64,000 bases of DNA from Acidianus brierleyi (GTDB taxonomy: Archaea > Thermoproteota > Thermoprotei_A > Sulfolobales > Sulfolobaceae), in NCBI RefSeq assembly GCF_003201835.2, contig NZ_CP029289.2:2883245-2947244 (forward strand). The letters are read 5' to 3'. The notes under the pieces were generated by a model. The model saw only the letters and a list, made by a program, of their open reading frames with translations, was not told where the DNA came from and did not search any database. Positions 9,004 through 17,705 of the stretch are shown one piece after another. A program made the position numbers and the translations under genes. Each line of letters starts with the position of its first letter. The first letter of the stretch is position 1.

Positions 9004-9915
9004 ATGAAGGTAATTAATCCTCTTTTTTACTTTTTCATTTTTCTTTATGCTACTGTGATTGTCCCTATAGTAGTGAATGGTTTTCGTATAGTAAGTCTAT
9101 GGTATAGCCCACTTTCAGATACTGGTCAGATTTCGTTTATCTCTCCATTTCTTACTTTTATCGTATTTATTTTCTTATTTTCAATATCAGTAGGTTATAT
9201 TCTATATAAAAGGAAGAATAATAGATTCATACTAGTTAGAGGACCTATGAGAATAAGAAGTGTAATAAAAGCTATAATTAAGGATAGAATAGGAAGATTA
9301 TTAGTTATAATATATTCAGTTTTATATATAATCTCATACATGATTACTTCAGGGATCTTACTTGTTCCTGGAATAAATATAGATTCGTATTTCGTTAAAT
9401 TGACTATAATTACCTATGAAGGAAGTGGAATTCAAGTACTCAGACTAGGAAGTCTCTATTTTATTACAAATTACTTTATGCTTCTATTTGGCATATTGAT
9501 AGATGCTCTCTTAACTATTTCACTTATCCTGTCATATTATATAGTTTCATTAATTTACGTATCTTACAACATATACTCATTTTCAGTTCCTAAAAGCTTT
9601 AGACTTTACGGAATGAGCACAGTAGGAGGATTTCTGACAGCTTCTGTGCCTTCTCTTGGAACTATAGCGGGAATATGTTGTTTAACACCTACTGCGCTAA
9701 ATTCTCTCCTCTACTTAGCGTCAGGATCACTTCCTCTAACTAAAGGCATAGCATGGAAGTATGGAACATTCATATTAGGCGCATGGACTGGAGGAGTATT
9801 ACAGATATTAAGTCTTGCATCTCCCATAATATTAGGAAGTATAATTACTGGAATTTCCATTTATTATATTTATTTAGTTTCTAAGAGAATTAATAAGGTG
9901 ATGATAAGTGAGTAG
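9004..9915 (+). CDS. Polytopic membrane protein with Cys-Cys motif
   Basis: About 303 residues with six or seven helices. ATG 9004 is preferred over TTG 8989 because AGGTGA lies just before it and overlaps the stop of the propeller gene. A helix pair holds GTIAGICCLTPTALNS and later GAWTGGVLQ. The small-residue-plus-CC signature resembles CSC and CPAC segments in the larger membrane protein at 47586-49403. Family not recognised; it forms a tight unit with the propeller and DoxD-like genes. Confidence 0.7.
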   Translation: MKVINPLFYFFIFLYATVIVPIVVNGFRIVSLWYSPLSDTGQISFISPFLTFIVFIFLFSISVGYILYKRKNNRFILVRGPMRIRSVIKAIIKDRIGRLLVIIYSVLYIISYMITSGILLVPGINIDSYFVKLTIITYEGSGIQVLRLGSLYFITNYFMLLFGILIDALLTISLILSYYIVSLIYVSYNIYSFSVPKSFRLYGMSTVGGFLTASVPSLGTIAGICCLTPTALNSLLYLASGSLPLTKGIAWKYGTFILGAWTGGVLQILSLASPIILGSIITGISIYYIYLVSKRINKVMISE

Positions 9916-10450
9916 AATTAATCAAAACAATTTCTGGACAGTTGTTCTTAGATTAATTACAGCATCAATATGGATAAACGCAGGAGTTTTTGGAAAACTT
10001 CTTAATTCTGGATTTTTAAATCCCAACTCTAACGCGTATGTGGGATTTACTATTTTATATTTCTCTCAAGGATCGCCAATAAGAGGTTTCTTATATGCAG
10101 TAGCTTTTCCTCATCCAATATTAACTGGAATCCTTGTAATGATAGGAGAGATATCATTTGGTATACTTCTTTTTTTAGGCTTAGGAGTTAGGTTAGCTTC
10201 TACTGCAGCCTTTTATACTAATCTTATATACTTCCTTTCTGCAGCATGGACTGGAGCTGAAGAGTATGGTATAAATCTTCTTATGATGACTATAGATCTT
10301 TATTTCATAATTTATGGTTCAAATTATTTCTCTATAGACTCAATAATTAGAAAGAAAACATCTATAATGGATAATAAAAAGATATGGATTACAGTTGCAA
10401 CGTTAATATATCTAGGTGTAATATTTTTCCTATATATAAAAGGGTTATAG
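9908..10450 (+). CDS. DoxD/DoxX-like membrane protein
   Basis: A 180-residue protein starting at GTG with four helices. It matches the DoxX/DoxD pattern: an amphipathic start (VVLRLITASIWINAG), a conserved glutamate/glycine region (IGEISFGILLFLGLGVR) and WTGAEEYGINLLMM. DoxD is the large membrane subunit of thiosulfate:quinone oxidoreductase in Acidianus, where it pairs with DoxA. Here no DoxA is adjacent; the propeller protein takes its place. It overlaps the previous gene by 8 bp. Confidence 0.75.
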   Translation: MSRINQNNFWTVVLRLITASIWINAGVFGKLLNSGFLNPNSNAYVGFTILYFSQGSPIRGFLYAVAFPHPILTGILVMIGEISFGILLFLGLGVRLASTAAFYTNLIYFLSAAWTGAEEYGINLLMMTIDLYFIIYGSNYFSIDSIIRKKTSIMDNKKIWITVATLIYLGVIFFLYIKGL

Positions 10451-10768
10451 TTAATATTCATTTTATATATTCATTAAATTATGGAAATTTATAAATCCCT
10501 GATAAGCTTTCATATAAGGAAAAACTATAGTGAATTTAGGTATAATTCTTGTTTTTGTTGTTGAAATTTAAAAATTTATATTTTTATTTAGAAAACTGAT
10601 ATAAAAAGCTATATTAGTCTATTGATTAGCATTATTTGCCTTATATATTATCGCATAATAAGATTATTAAAAATATAGAAAATTATAAAAAATATTTGAG
10701 AATATTTTAGCAAAAACTAATATTAATTAGAGGTATGTTTATATATGTGGGAAATAATATGGGTAAAT
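10451..10768. other. AT-rich intergenic region
   Basis: About 318 bp of very AT-rich DNA between the DoxD-like gene and the VapBC pair. I see no coding sequence or strong hairpin; a probable vapB promoter lies in the last 50 bp. Confidence 0.4.
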
Positions 10769-11011
10769 ATGAAGAGAGAATTGATAATTACTATGGATGA
10801 AAGAGGCAGAGTTACCATACCTAAAGAAATTAGAGAAAAAATTAAGACTAAAAAATTAAGACTAAAAATTGAAGGGGATAAGATAATTTTGGAACCTGTA
10901 AATCCTGATATTGAAAAGTATTATGGAATATTTAAAAACAACGTAGGCAATGTAGATATTGATGAAGTTTTAGAAAAATCGCTTACTGAAGTGTTAAAAA
11001 ATGACTGCTAG
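10769..11011 (+). CDS. vapB: AbrB/SpoVT-type antitoxin (VapB)
   Basis: An ~80-residue DNA-binding antitoxin with the AbrB swapped-hairpin pattern ITMDERGRVTIPKEIRE near its N-terminus, then a helical tail that should wrap the toxin. ATG 10769 gives the normal spacing to the motif; an in-frame ATG at 10745 would add eight residues. The stop overlaps the start of the PIN gene by 11 bp, the classic toxin-antitoxin arrangement. VapB usually represses its own operon. Confidence 0.88.
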   Translation: MKRELIITMDERGRVTIPKEIREKIKTKKLRLKIEGDKIILEPVNPDIEKYYGIFKNNVGNVDIDEVLEKSLTEVLKNDC

Positions 11012-11387
11012 ATATTTTGATGTTAATGTCTTAGTATATTATTTAACTGGAGACAAAACTTATGGTCCTATAGCCAAACAGTGGTTACGCGAAACTGATG
11101 AAAAATACACGTCGTGTATAACACCTTTCTTGATAGCAGTTATATTAGGTAGGTTAAACAATAAACATTTGCGAGATTATAATTTCGTTAAGGATATACT
11201 TAATGTATTAGAATATATAGGTATAGAATATTTGAATCTTCCTCCTTGGGATAGAATTATCGAAGTTATGAACAAGTATAAAATAGATCTTGAAGACGCA
11301 ATACATGTAGCTATAGCTACTGAAAACAAACTAGAAATAGTGAGTAATGATGAGGAGTTAAAGAAGAAAGTAAATGCTATCTTTTAA
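11001..11387 (+). CDS. vapC: PIN-domain ribonuclease toxin (VapC)
   Basis: A 128-residue PIN protein. The acidic residues D7 (FDVNVL), D99 (DLEDAIH) and D117 (SND) are in place. The glutamate normally found in the second motif (near residue 46, TPFLIAVILG) appears replaced by a small hydrophobic residue, so metal binding and RNase activity may be weakened. It overlaps vapB. Archaeal VapC toxins cleave RNA and are linked to stress responses. Confidence 0.85.
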   Translation: MTARYFDVNVLVYYLTGDKTYGPIAKQWLRETDEKYTSCITPFLIAVILGRLNNKHLRDYNFVKDILNVLEYIGIEYLNLPPWDRIIEVMNKYKIDLEDAIHVAIATENKLEIVSNDEELKKKVNAIF

Positions 11388-11621
11388 AATATATTACTCT
11401 AAAACTAATTTATACATAATTATAAATAATATCAATATAAAATCACTTAGAGAATATCTAAACTAAGATAAAAGCATAAATTAAATATACGTCCAAAATA
11501 AATATAAAAATTTCAATTATTAGATAATTCGCAAAAATAATAGAATCTTATAATAGCCTTATTTATAGTATAGTAAAGTAAAACTTAATATAAGTAAAGT
11601 TGATAAACGATATGGATAAAA

Positions 11622-12113
11622 ATGGAGCTAAAACATGAAATTAGGTCAAATTTCAATATAAACGAGAACACTGAATTTTCAGAGGTAGCAAATTACAAGG
11701 ATGGAATACTAATGAGTATCCTTGATACGTTAACCTTCAATACTGATAACTCTAGAATAGGGATTTCTGTTTCAAGAGATGAAAACAATAATTTGAAACT
11801 TACAGTATTTAATATAATAAAGGATATTAAACAGGAAGGCAAAATAACTGAAAGAGAAGCAATTTCATTCATTATCGATACTCAAGGAAGAAGGATTACA
11901 TATACTGAAGCAACATTTAAAAATCCTAAAAACCAATCTGTCCCTAAGAGTATTGAAGAAAAATTAGAAAACGTAGATAAGATAATTGAAAAATCTATGA
12001 GTGAAAGAGAAAATTATATGAAAAGCCTATTTAACGAAATCAAAATCAATACAAAGGTGTTTAACATTGACACCGGCTCAGAGGAAAATATTGGAATTAA
12101 CAAAGAAGCCTAA
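11622..12113 (+). CDS. Hypothetical protein paired with a winged-helix regulator
   Basis: A 163-residue soluble protein with no recognised domain. The first ~90 residues look like beta-strands (GISVSRDENNNLKLTVFNII), the rest is charged and helical (IEEKLENVDKIIEKSMSERE), possibly a coiled coil. Its last 47 bp overlap the start of the downstream HTH gene in another frame, implying translational coupling. It lies between the VapBC pair and a transposon, in accessory-looking DNA. Confidence 0.6.
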   Translation: MELKHEIRSNFNINENTEFSEVANYKDGILMSILDTLTFNTDNSRIGISVSRDENNNLKLTVFNIIKDIKQEGKITEREAISFIIDTQGRRITYTEATFKNPKNQSVPKSIEEKLENVDKIIEKSMSERENYMKSLFNEIKINTKVFNIDTGSEENIGINKEA

Positions 12114-12450
12114 ATCATTTTCAGAACTAAAAAAGGATACGGGTTTGACTGATGGAGGACTATACAAGGCTCTTCAATCTCTAGAAAAAAATGGATATAT
12201 TACAAAGACTGATTTAGGCTACTTGATAACTACTAAAGGAATTAAAATAATAGAAGAAAAGAAAATGTTTACACAAGGAGGTATTACAATTATATATGAA
12301 GGTATATCTGAAGAGAAAGTAAAGGAAATATATAAAATACTAAGCAATGAGAACAATTTTTATATTCATGCTTTTAGAGAAAGTGATCATGAATTAGATA
12401 AAATTTTAAGCCTATCAATTCTAATTCCAGAATTATTTGATAATAAATAG
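12067..12450 (+). CDS. Winged-helix transcriptional regulator
   Basis: A 127-residue protein starting at TTG inside the preceding gene; the start is supported by TPAQRKILELTKKPKSFSELKK, which begins the winged helix. The recognition part is DGGLYKALQSLEKNGYI and the wing ends in YLITTKGIKI. The C-terminal half is a small alpha/beta region of unknown role. It probably regulates its own two-gene unit. Confidence 0.72.
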   Translation: MTPAQRKILELTKKPKSFSELKKDTGLTDGGLYKALQSLEKNGYITKTDLGYLITTKGIKIIEEKKMFTQGGITIIYEGISEEKVKEIYKILSNENNFYIHAFRESDHELDKILSLSILIPELFDNK

Positions 12451-12606
12451 AAAATTTTCTAAATAATATTTTTAAGTATAACTATAGCATGAATAATTTT
12501 TTATCTTAACAAGGGGTTCAAAGGGGGCGGAAGACTCCATCCGTAAGGGTGGAGATGGGTAGCCCCCTTTGTAAAACTTATATACTTCTTTTTCAAATAT
12601 TCTATT

Positions 12607-13812
12607 ATGTCCGACGTAGGGTTACGCTTCAGAGCATACACTGACGAACAAACATTGAGGGCGTTAAAAGCCCAGTTGAGGTTAGCGTCAGAAGTGTACA
12701 ACACTCTACGTTGGGCAGACATCTATTTTCATGAAAGAGATGGAAAAGGACTCACTAAGACGGAGTTGAGGCAACTAGCTCTCGATCTGAGAAAACAGGA
12801 TGAACAATATCAACATCTATATTCCCAAACACTGCAGCAGATTGCAGACAGATTCTACGACGCTAGACAGAGGTTCTTCGATGGGTTAGCACGTTACCCC
12901 AGGGAGAAGAAAGCACATAAGTGGTACTCCCTCGTCTACCCTCAATCAGGTTGGAAAGTCTTGAAGGTGAGAGAAATAAGGACGAAGAGCAAGAAGAACA
13001 AGAAGAAGGTAATAACGCTTCAGCTGTCAAACCTAGGGATCTTCAACGTCGTTGTCCATAGGGACTTCCCGCTGGAAAAAGTAAAGAGGGTAGTAATCAA
13101 GTTAACATCATCAGGGAGAGTGTACATTACTTTCGTTGTGGATCAAGAGTATCCTCAACTCCCCAAGACAAACAAAGTTGTTGCTGTGGACGTTGGTGTA
13201 GAGAAACTTCTCACTACCTCTGACGGGGAATACGTCCCCAACCAGAGACCTTATGAGAAGGCACTCAACAAGATGAAGAGGCTTCATAAAGCTCTCTCAC
13301 GGAAGAAGTTCTTGTCACACAACTGGTTTAAGGCAAAGATTCGTCTAGCGAGGGCTCACGAACACTTGAAGAACCTTAGGATGGACATGTACATGAAACT
13401 CGGTAAGTATTTTGCTGAGCATTATGATGTTCTCGTAATGGAGGATATTCACGTTAAGCAAATTGTTGGTAAGTCTCTCAGAAGGCTTAGGATGAGGTTA
13501 CACGATGTTGCTTTTCATGAGCTTAGGAGTATCATGGAGTATCAACTTGGGAAGTATGGTAAGAAACTCACTCTAGTGGATCCTGCTTTTACTTCAATGA
13601 CTTGTGCTAGGTGCGGACATGTTAAGAAAGATTTGACGTTGGCTGATCGTGTGTTTGTCTGTCCCAAGTGCGGTTGGGTCGCTGATCGTGATTATAATGC
13701 TTCCCTCAACATCCTAAGAAGATCGGGGTCGGAACGACCCTTAGTGCCTGTGGAGCTGAGACCTCTACCTTTGGCAAGCCTCGGCTTTGAAGCAGGAAGC
13801 TCCGTCCGTTAG
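12607..13812 (+). CDS. tnpB: TnpB RNA-guided nuclease (IS605 OrfB)
   Basis: A 401-residue TnpB with all RuvC residues: D195 (VVAVDVGVEK), E279 (VLVMEDIH) and D362 (DRDYNAS), plus a four-cysteine zinc finger (C333, C336, C352, C355) between the last two. Length is normal for compact TnpB. The family uses an RNA made from the right end of the element to cut DNA at the donor site and retain the transposon. The reading frame is undamaged, so the nuclease may be active. Confidence 0.93.
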   Translation: MSDVGLRFRAYTDEQTLRALKAQLRLASEVYNTLRWADIYFHERDGKGLTKTELRQLALDLRKQDEQYQHLYSQTLQQIADRFYDARQRFFDGLARYPREKKAHKWYSLVYPQSGWKVLKVREIRTKSKKNKKKVITLQLSNLGIFNVVVHRDFPLEKVKRVVIKLTSSGRVYITFVVDQEYPQLPKTNKVVAVDVGVEKLLTTSDGEYVPNQRPYEKALNKMKRLHKALSRKKFLSHNWFKAKIRLARAHEHLKNLRMDMYMKLGKYFAEHYDVLVMEDIHVKQIVGKSLRRLRMRLHDVAFHELRSIMEYQLGKYGKKLTLVDPAFTSMTCARCGHVKKDLTLADRVFVCPKCGWVADRDYNASLNILRRSGSERPLVPVELRPLPLASLGFEAGSSVR

Positions 13813-13828
13813 GGCAGGGTAGTTCACT
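13690..13828 (+). ncRNA. Probable omega RNA (reRNA) scaffold of TnpB
   Basis: In this family the guide RNA overlaps the 3' end of tnpB and runs to the element's right end, with the guide taken from the flank after it. The last ~140 bp are GC-rich and conserved, nearly identical over about 100 bp with the solo right end at 62315-62420, as expected for an RNA scaffold. The flank from 13829 would supply the guide. The 5' limit is a guess. Confidence 0.5.
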
Positions 13829-14023
13829 CCTTAATTTTAAGTAAGAGTACATTAGGTGATGAAATATTTTTCTCTTAATAGTTTTTTAGTATAAAAAGTT
13901 AAATCTGTTTAATAAGATGAGGGTATTACTAAACAATTTAAATAGATTATATTTAAATCCCAAATATTACATTCAATAAAAAACTAAAAAAACTTTTTAT
14001 GTTTGGATAACTAATAGTAAATT

Positions 14024-14368
14024 ATGGAAGAACAGATAAGTAAAGAACAGATAAATAACGATAAATGGCATAACATTAAATGCTGTTATAGACTCAGCGA
14101 AACTGAGATTTCTTGTTTTATAAAATTACTAGAATTAAATAGACCAGTAACTTCTATAGAATTAGCAGGGCTCATGAAATTTAGTAAGACTACTGTTGAA
14201 ACTGCATTAAGGAAATTAACTGACGTGGGACTAGTGACTAGACAAAAATTAGAGGGAGCAAGAATAGGGAGACCAAAATACGTATATTCGCTACCAGAAT
14301 ATATATGGGGGAAAATAGAAAAAGATCTTAATAAATGCGGAGAAGCTATGAAAAACACGAAGCTATAA
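14024..14368 (+). CDS. MarR/TrmB-like winged-helix regulator
   Basis: A 114-residue DNA-binding protein. The winged helix spans about residues 25-95: TSIELAGLMKFSKTTVETALRKLTDVGLV is the helix-turn-helix and GRPKYVYSLP the wing. An N-terminal CC pair (HNIKCCYRL) could sense redox or metal. It precedes the crotonase gene by 39 bp on the same strand and may regulate it or the nearby acyl-CoA genes. Confidence 0.8.
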   Translation: MEEQISKEQINNDKWHNIKCCYRLSETEISCFIKLLELNRPVTSIELAGLMKFSKTTVETALRKLTDVGLVTRQKLEGARIGRPKYVYSLPEYIWGKIEKDLNKCGEAMKNTKL

Positions 14369-14407
14369 TTTTTTAATATCCTATTTTTTAATATTATCGG
14401 TGATTTT

Positions 14408-15154
14408 TTGAATAATAAGATATTATATGAGAAGGAGAATAATATATCCTGGATAATATTTAACAGAGAAGATAAGCTTAATGCTTTAGATTTCGATACG
14501 TGGTCACAATTGAGAGATTCATTAATAAAAGCAGATAATGATGATACTAACGTTATAGTATTAACTGGTAAAGGTAGAGCATTTAGTGCAGGCGACGATA
14601 TATATTCAATGTACAACTTAAGCAATCCACAAGAATCTGAACTATTTTTTGAAAACTTATTTGCTGCTATAGATGCCATATTAAATTTATCTAAACCACT
14701 AATCTCTGCTGTTAACGGCTTAGCATATGGAGGAGGCTGTGAAATTCTTCTACTCTCTGATATAGTAATAGCTGTTAACGATGCTAAGTTTTCCATATCT
14801 GAGGGAAAATTAGGCTTAATCCCCCCAATGGCCTCTGCAATAGGATATAAAGCTCTAGGTAGAAGGATAATGAGATTATTATTAACCGCTGAGGAAATAG
14901 ATGCTAAAGAAGCTAAGGAAATAGGTATAGTAGATTATATAGTCCCTAAAGAAGAACTTAACTCTAAAATTTTAGAAATAGTCAAATTAATTAATAATTT
15001 AGATAAAAATTCCATCAAATCAATAAAAAATTGGACAAGAATAGATAGAAAAATGATTGAAAAAGCTGTTAGAGAACTTTCGTTTATGTGTCTTACTTCA
15101 CCAGCTAAGGAAAGAATGAGAAAATTTATAGAAAAAAGAAATAAATTAACTTAG
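14408..15154 (+). CDS. Enoyl-CoA hydratase/isomerase (crotonase) family protein
   Basis: A 248-residue crotonase starting at TTG. The oxyanion-hole segment GRAFSAGDDIY and the second one NGLAYGGGCEIL are clear; both catalytic glutamates of hydratases appear present (CEIL and SISEGKLG). It would hydrate enoyl-CoA or process hydroxyacyl-CoA, in fatty-acid oxidation or the 3-hydroxypropionate/4-hydroxybutyrate cycle of Sulfolobales. Its 3' end overlaps the convergent TenA-like gene by 9 bp. Confidence 0.88.
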   Translation: MNNKILYEKENNISWIIFNREDKLNALDFDTWSQLRDSLIKADNDDTNVIVLTGKGRAFSAGDDIYSMYNLSNPQESELFFENLFAAIDAILNLSKPLISAVNGLAYGGGCEILLLSDIVIAVNDAKFSISEGKLGLIPPMASAIGYKALGRRIMRLLLTAEEIDAKEAKEIGIVDYIVPKEELNSKILEIVKLINNLDKNSIKSIKNWTRIDRKMIEKAVRELSFMCLTSPAKERMRKFIEKRNKLT

Positions 15155-15721
15155 AAGACTGTTCCAGAAAGAAAGCTCATAGGCCTGAATAGTCTTAGCA
15201 ATTTCTAAATATCTTCCTTTATATCTTGAAATGATCTTTTCTGCTGAGGTTTCATCCACTTTAGATTCTGCAAATAACTCAAGGAACCTTGTATCTATCC
15301 TTCCTTTAAAAACTTCTGATAGTTTTTTACAATTTTTACTCCATATTGGAAGATTTACTACTAATGCTAAAACTTGTTCTCCTGGATTTGCGTAATTTGC
15401 TAACCAAGCCAAATAATGAGTATACGCTACAGCATAGGGTATAGGCTCTACATTTTTATTAGCTACTTCTCTTAAAATTTTCAGACCTTCATAATCTCCT
15501 TCCATGGCTTGCATAAAGAAATCTAACTCATCTTGATTTATGGCCCTGCTAAACATTATCGATATAGATCTAACGTCGTGGTTAACTATATACCATTGTT
15601 GCGAATATAAGAGTTCTATTTTTTCTACAGGAATCTTACCTTCTTCTGAAAGAGATATAAATTTATGATTCAAAATTTTTTCATTAATGTCTTTTATCTC
15701 ATTTCTAATTTCTTCAAGCAT
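15146..15721 (-). CDS. TenA/PqqC-like haem-oxygenase-fold protein
   Basis: A 191-residue all-helical protein. QQWYIVNHDVRSI and YTHYLAWLANYANPGEQ followed by NLPIWSKNCKKL resemble the TenA/PqqC family, which includes thiamin-salvage hydrolases and iron- or cofactor-dependent oxidases. A cysteine in the WSKNCKKL helix is where TenA keeps its nucleophile nearby, but the match is loose. It begins a minus-strand series with a CBS protein and electron-transfer genes. Confidence 0.68.
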   Translation of the reverse strand: MLEEIRNEIKDINEKILNHKFISLSEEGKIPVEKIELLYSQQWYIVNHDVRSISIMFSRAINQDELDFFMQAMEGDYEGLKILREVANKNVEPIPYAVAYTHYLAWLANYANPGEQVLALVVNLPIWSKNCKKLSEVFKGRIDTRFLELFAESKVDETSAEKIISRYKGRYLEIAKTIQAYELSFWNSLLS

Positions 15722-15790
15722 ATAAGTTATAGGAAATAAGCTCTTATAAATTAATTTATAACTTTCTAATATTGTATAATTATAAAAAAA

Positions 15791-16180
15791 TTAATAACTT
15801 GATTCTTCTGCCATAAGAAGAGTTATAGTATTCATAACATCCCTCATTGAAACTACTCCTATATCCTTATTGCATTCTCTTACCACTAAATGCCTTACTT
15901 TATTAAGAGACATCAGATCCAATGCCTCATATATATCTTTACTTGAGTCAATTCTTATGATGTTTTTTGTAGCCAAATCAATTGCAGGCTCTGAACAACT
16001 TTTTCCATCCGCAACAGCTCGGGTTATATCTCTTTCAGTAATTATACCTATTATTTTATCTCCGTCCATAATTAAAACAGAACTAACATTATTTTCCTTC
16101 ATTTTGAGTGCAGCGTCTCGTATGGAAGAATCTTTACTAATAGTAACTAAACTTTTAGGCATAATTTGCTTTATATTCAT
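15791..16180 (-). CDS. Stand-alone CBS-pair protein
   Basis: A 129-residue protein made of two CBS motifs (about 8-55 and 70-120), with VSSVLIMDGDKIIGIITERDITRA and VRHLVVRECNKDIGVVSMRDV. CBS pairs bind adenine nucleotides and act as energy sensors. It lies just downstream of fixX in the same direction. A close paralogue is at 58659-59084 next to citrate synthase. Confidence 0.9.
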   Translation of the reverse strand: MNIKQIMPKSLVTISKDSSIRDAALKMKENNVSSVLIMDGDKIIGIITERDITRAVADGKSCSEPAIDLATKNIIRIDSSKDIYEALDLMSLNKVRHLVVRECNKDIGVVSMRDVMNTITLLMAEESSY

Positions 16181-16227
16181 TAATATAATATACTGACAGC
16201 ATAATTAAAAAATTTATATTACTTATA

Positions 16228-16511
<284 letters not shown>

Positions 16512-16530
<19 letters not shown>

Positions 16531-17705
16531 AATAATAAAACATGTTTCAAAAGTGTAGGTATAATTTCCTTATATTGAGTAAGTTCTGAAAGATCTCCTG
16601 AAGCCCAAGATTCTGCAATATTTGTTAGGAATTCATCATAAACCGAAAGATAACCTTTACCTAAAAGTTCTTTAACTAAAGGTCTAAGTTTAGATATTTC
16701 TCTTATCTCCTTAACATTCATAAGTTCAAGCGCAAATTTTCTGCAGTCCCAGTTTTCTACCGATGCCTTACCTGCAAGACTTCCAGAGATTATCGCAGGG
16801 CCTATTCCATTAAAAACTAAAGGATTTATAAGGCCTATAGCATCACCGGAAGAATATATTCCATCCATACACGATTTCCATTCTGGAAATCCTTGCTCAG
16901 GAATTATTTTTGCCGAATATTCCCTAAGCGATCCTCCCTTAACTAATTCGTTAATCCCAAACTTCTTTTCAAATGAATCCAAGACCTCGTAAGGTCTCAT
17001 TTTTTTGTCTATTAGAGTCTGCATAGGAACACCTACTCCTATAGAAACTGAATCTTTATACACATAAAGGAAACCTGCATATGGTACTGGATCACTAGCT
17101 ATAACTCTCCAGGATTCTCCTTCAGTATCTCCTTGCAGTTGAAAACGTTTATTTACCTCGTCTTTGCCTAATGTATAAACTTCTTTTACAGCCTGCACAG
17201 TGTTAGTTGGGGAAAATTCTGGTCTTATACCTATATTCATTGAAACTAGCGCATTGGCACCTTCTGCTAGAACTACTTTATCTCCTTCTATCTCTCCTCT
17301 ATCAGTTATTACCCTATAATATTCTCCTTCCTTTTTAATTCCAAGCGCAGTAGTTTTGGTAATTAATAAAGTTCCCGCGTTTTCAGCTTGTTGTGAAAGG
17401 TATTTATCAAACTTTAGCCTACTGACGTTAAGTAGTTTAGTTTTTGGATACGTGTCAATTCTTATATCACCCTTTTCTGATGATAATAATAATCTCACTC
17501 TCTTAACCTCTCTTTCAAATGGAACTCCGTTTACGTCGAATACCTTAGCTACTTCTGACAATCTAACCATAGCTCCAGATACGTTTTTAGAACCAGGTTC
17601 TGGACCTCTTTCCAGCGTAAGTACTTTCATTCCTGCTTTTGCCGCAGTTAATGATGCAGCGCTTCCAGAAGGTCCTGCTCCTACTACAATTACATCAAAT
17701 TTCAT
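16512..17705 (-). CDS. fixC: ETF:quinone oxidoreductase, FixC type
   Basis: A 397-residue flavoprotein with the FAD-binding GAGPSGSAASL start and EGANAL, then the SGDAIGLINPLVFNGIG segment that contacts FAD and quinone. It moves electrons from reduced electron-transfer flavoprotein to the membrane quinone pool, together with FixX. It overlaps the fused ETF gene by 4 bp. The set serves acyl-CoA dehydrogenases such as the one at 34035. Confidence 0.92.

Larger units (their letters stand above)
12514..13828 (+). mobile_element. IS200/IS605-type element carrying only tnpB
   Basis: Boundaries are set by comparison with the second, deleted copy at 62315-62820. The left end begins GGGTTCAAAG and contains a hairpin with CTCCATCC and GGGTGGAG arms (about 12534-12554). 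The right end finishes in GGGTAGTTCAC after CCGTCCGTTAGGGC. The element carries an intact tnpB and no tnpA, as in IS1341-type elements that depend on a TnpA in trans. Its G+C is visibly higher than the surrounding DNA, a sign of transfer. Confidence 0.82.

Noticed and set aside
3325..10450. A complete Hdr-like or DoxDA sulfur-oxidation locus
   Set aside because: No HdrA/B/C-like, lipoate or DoxA-like genes are present; only carriers, an importer and a DoxD-like protein.
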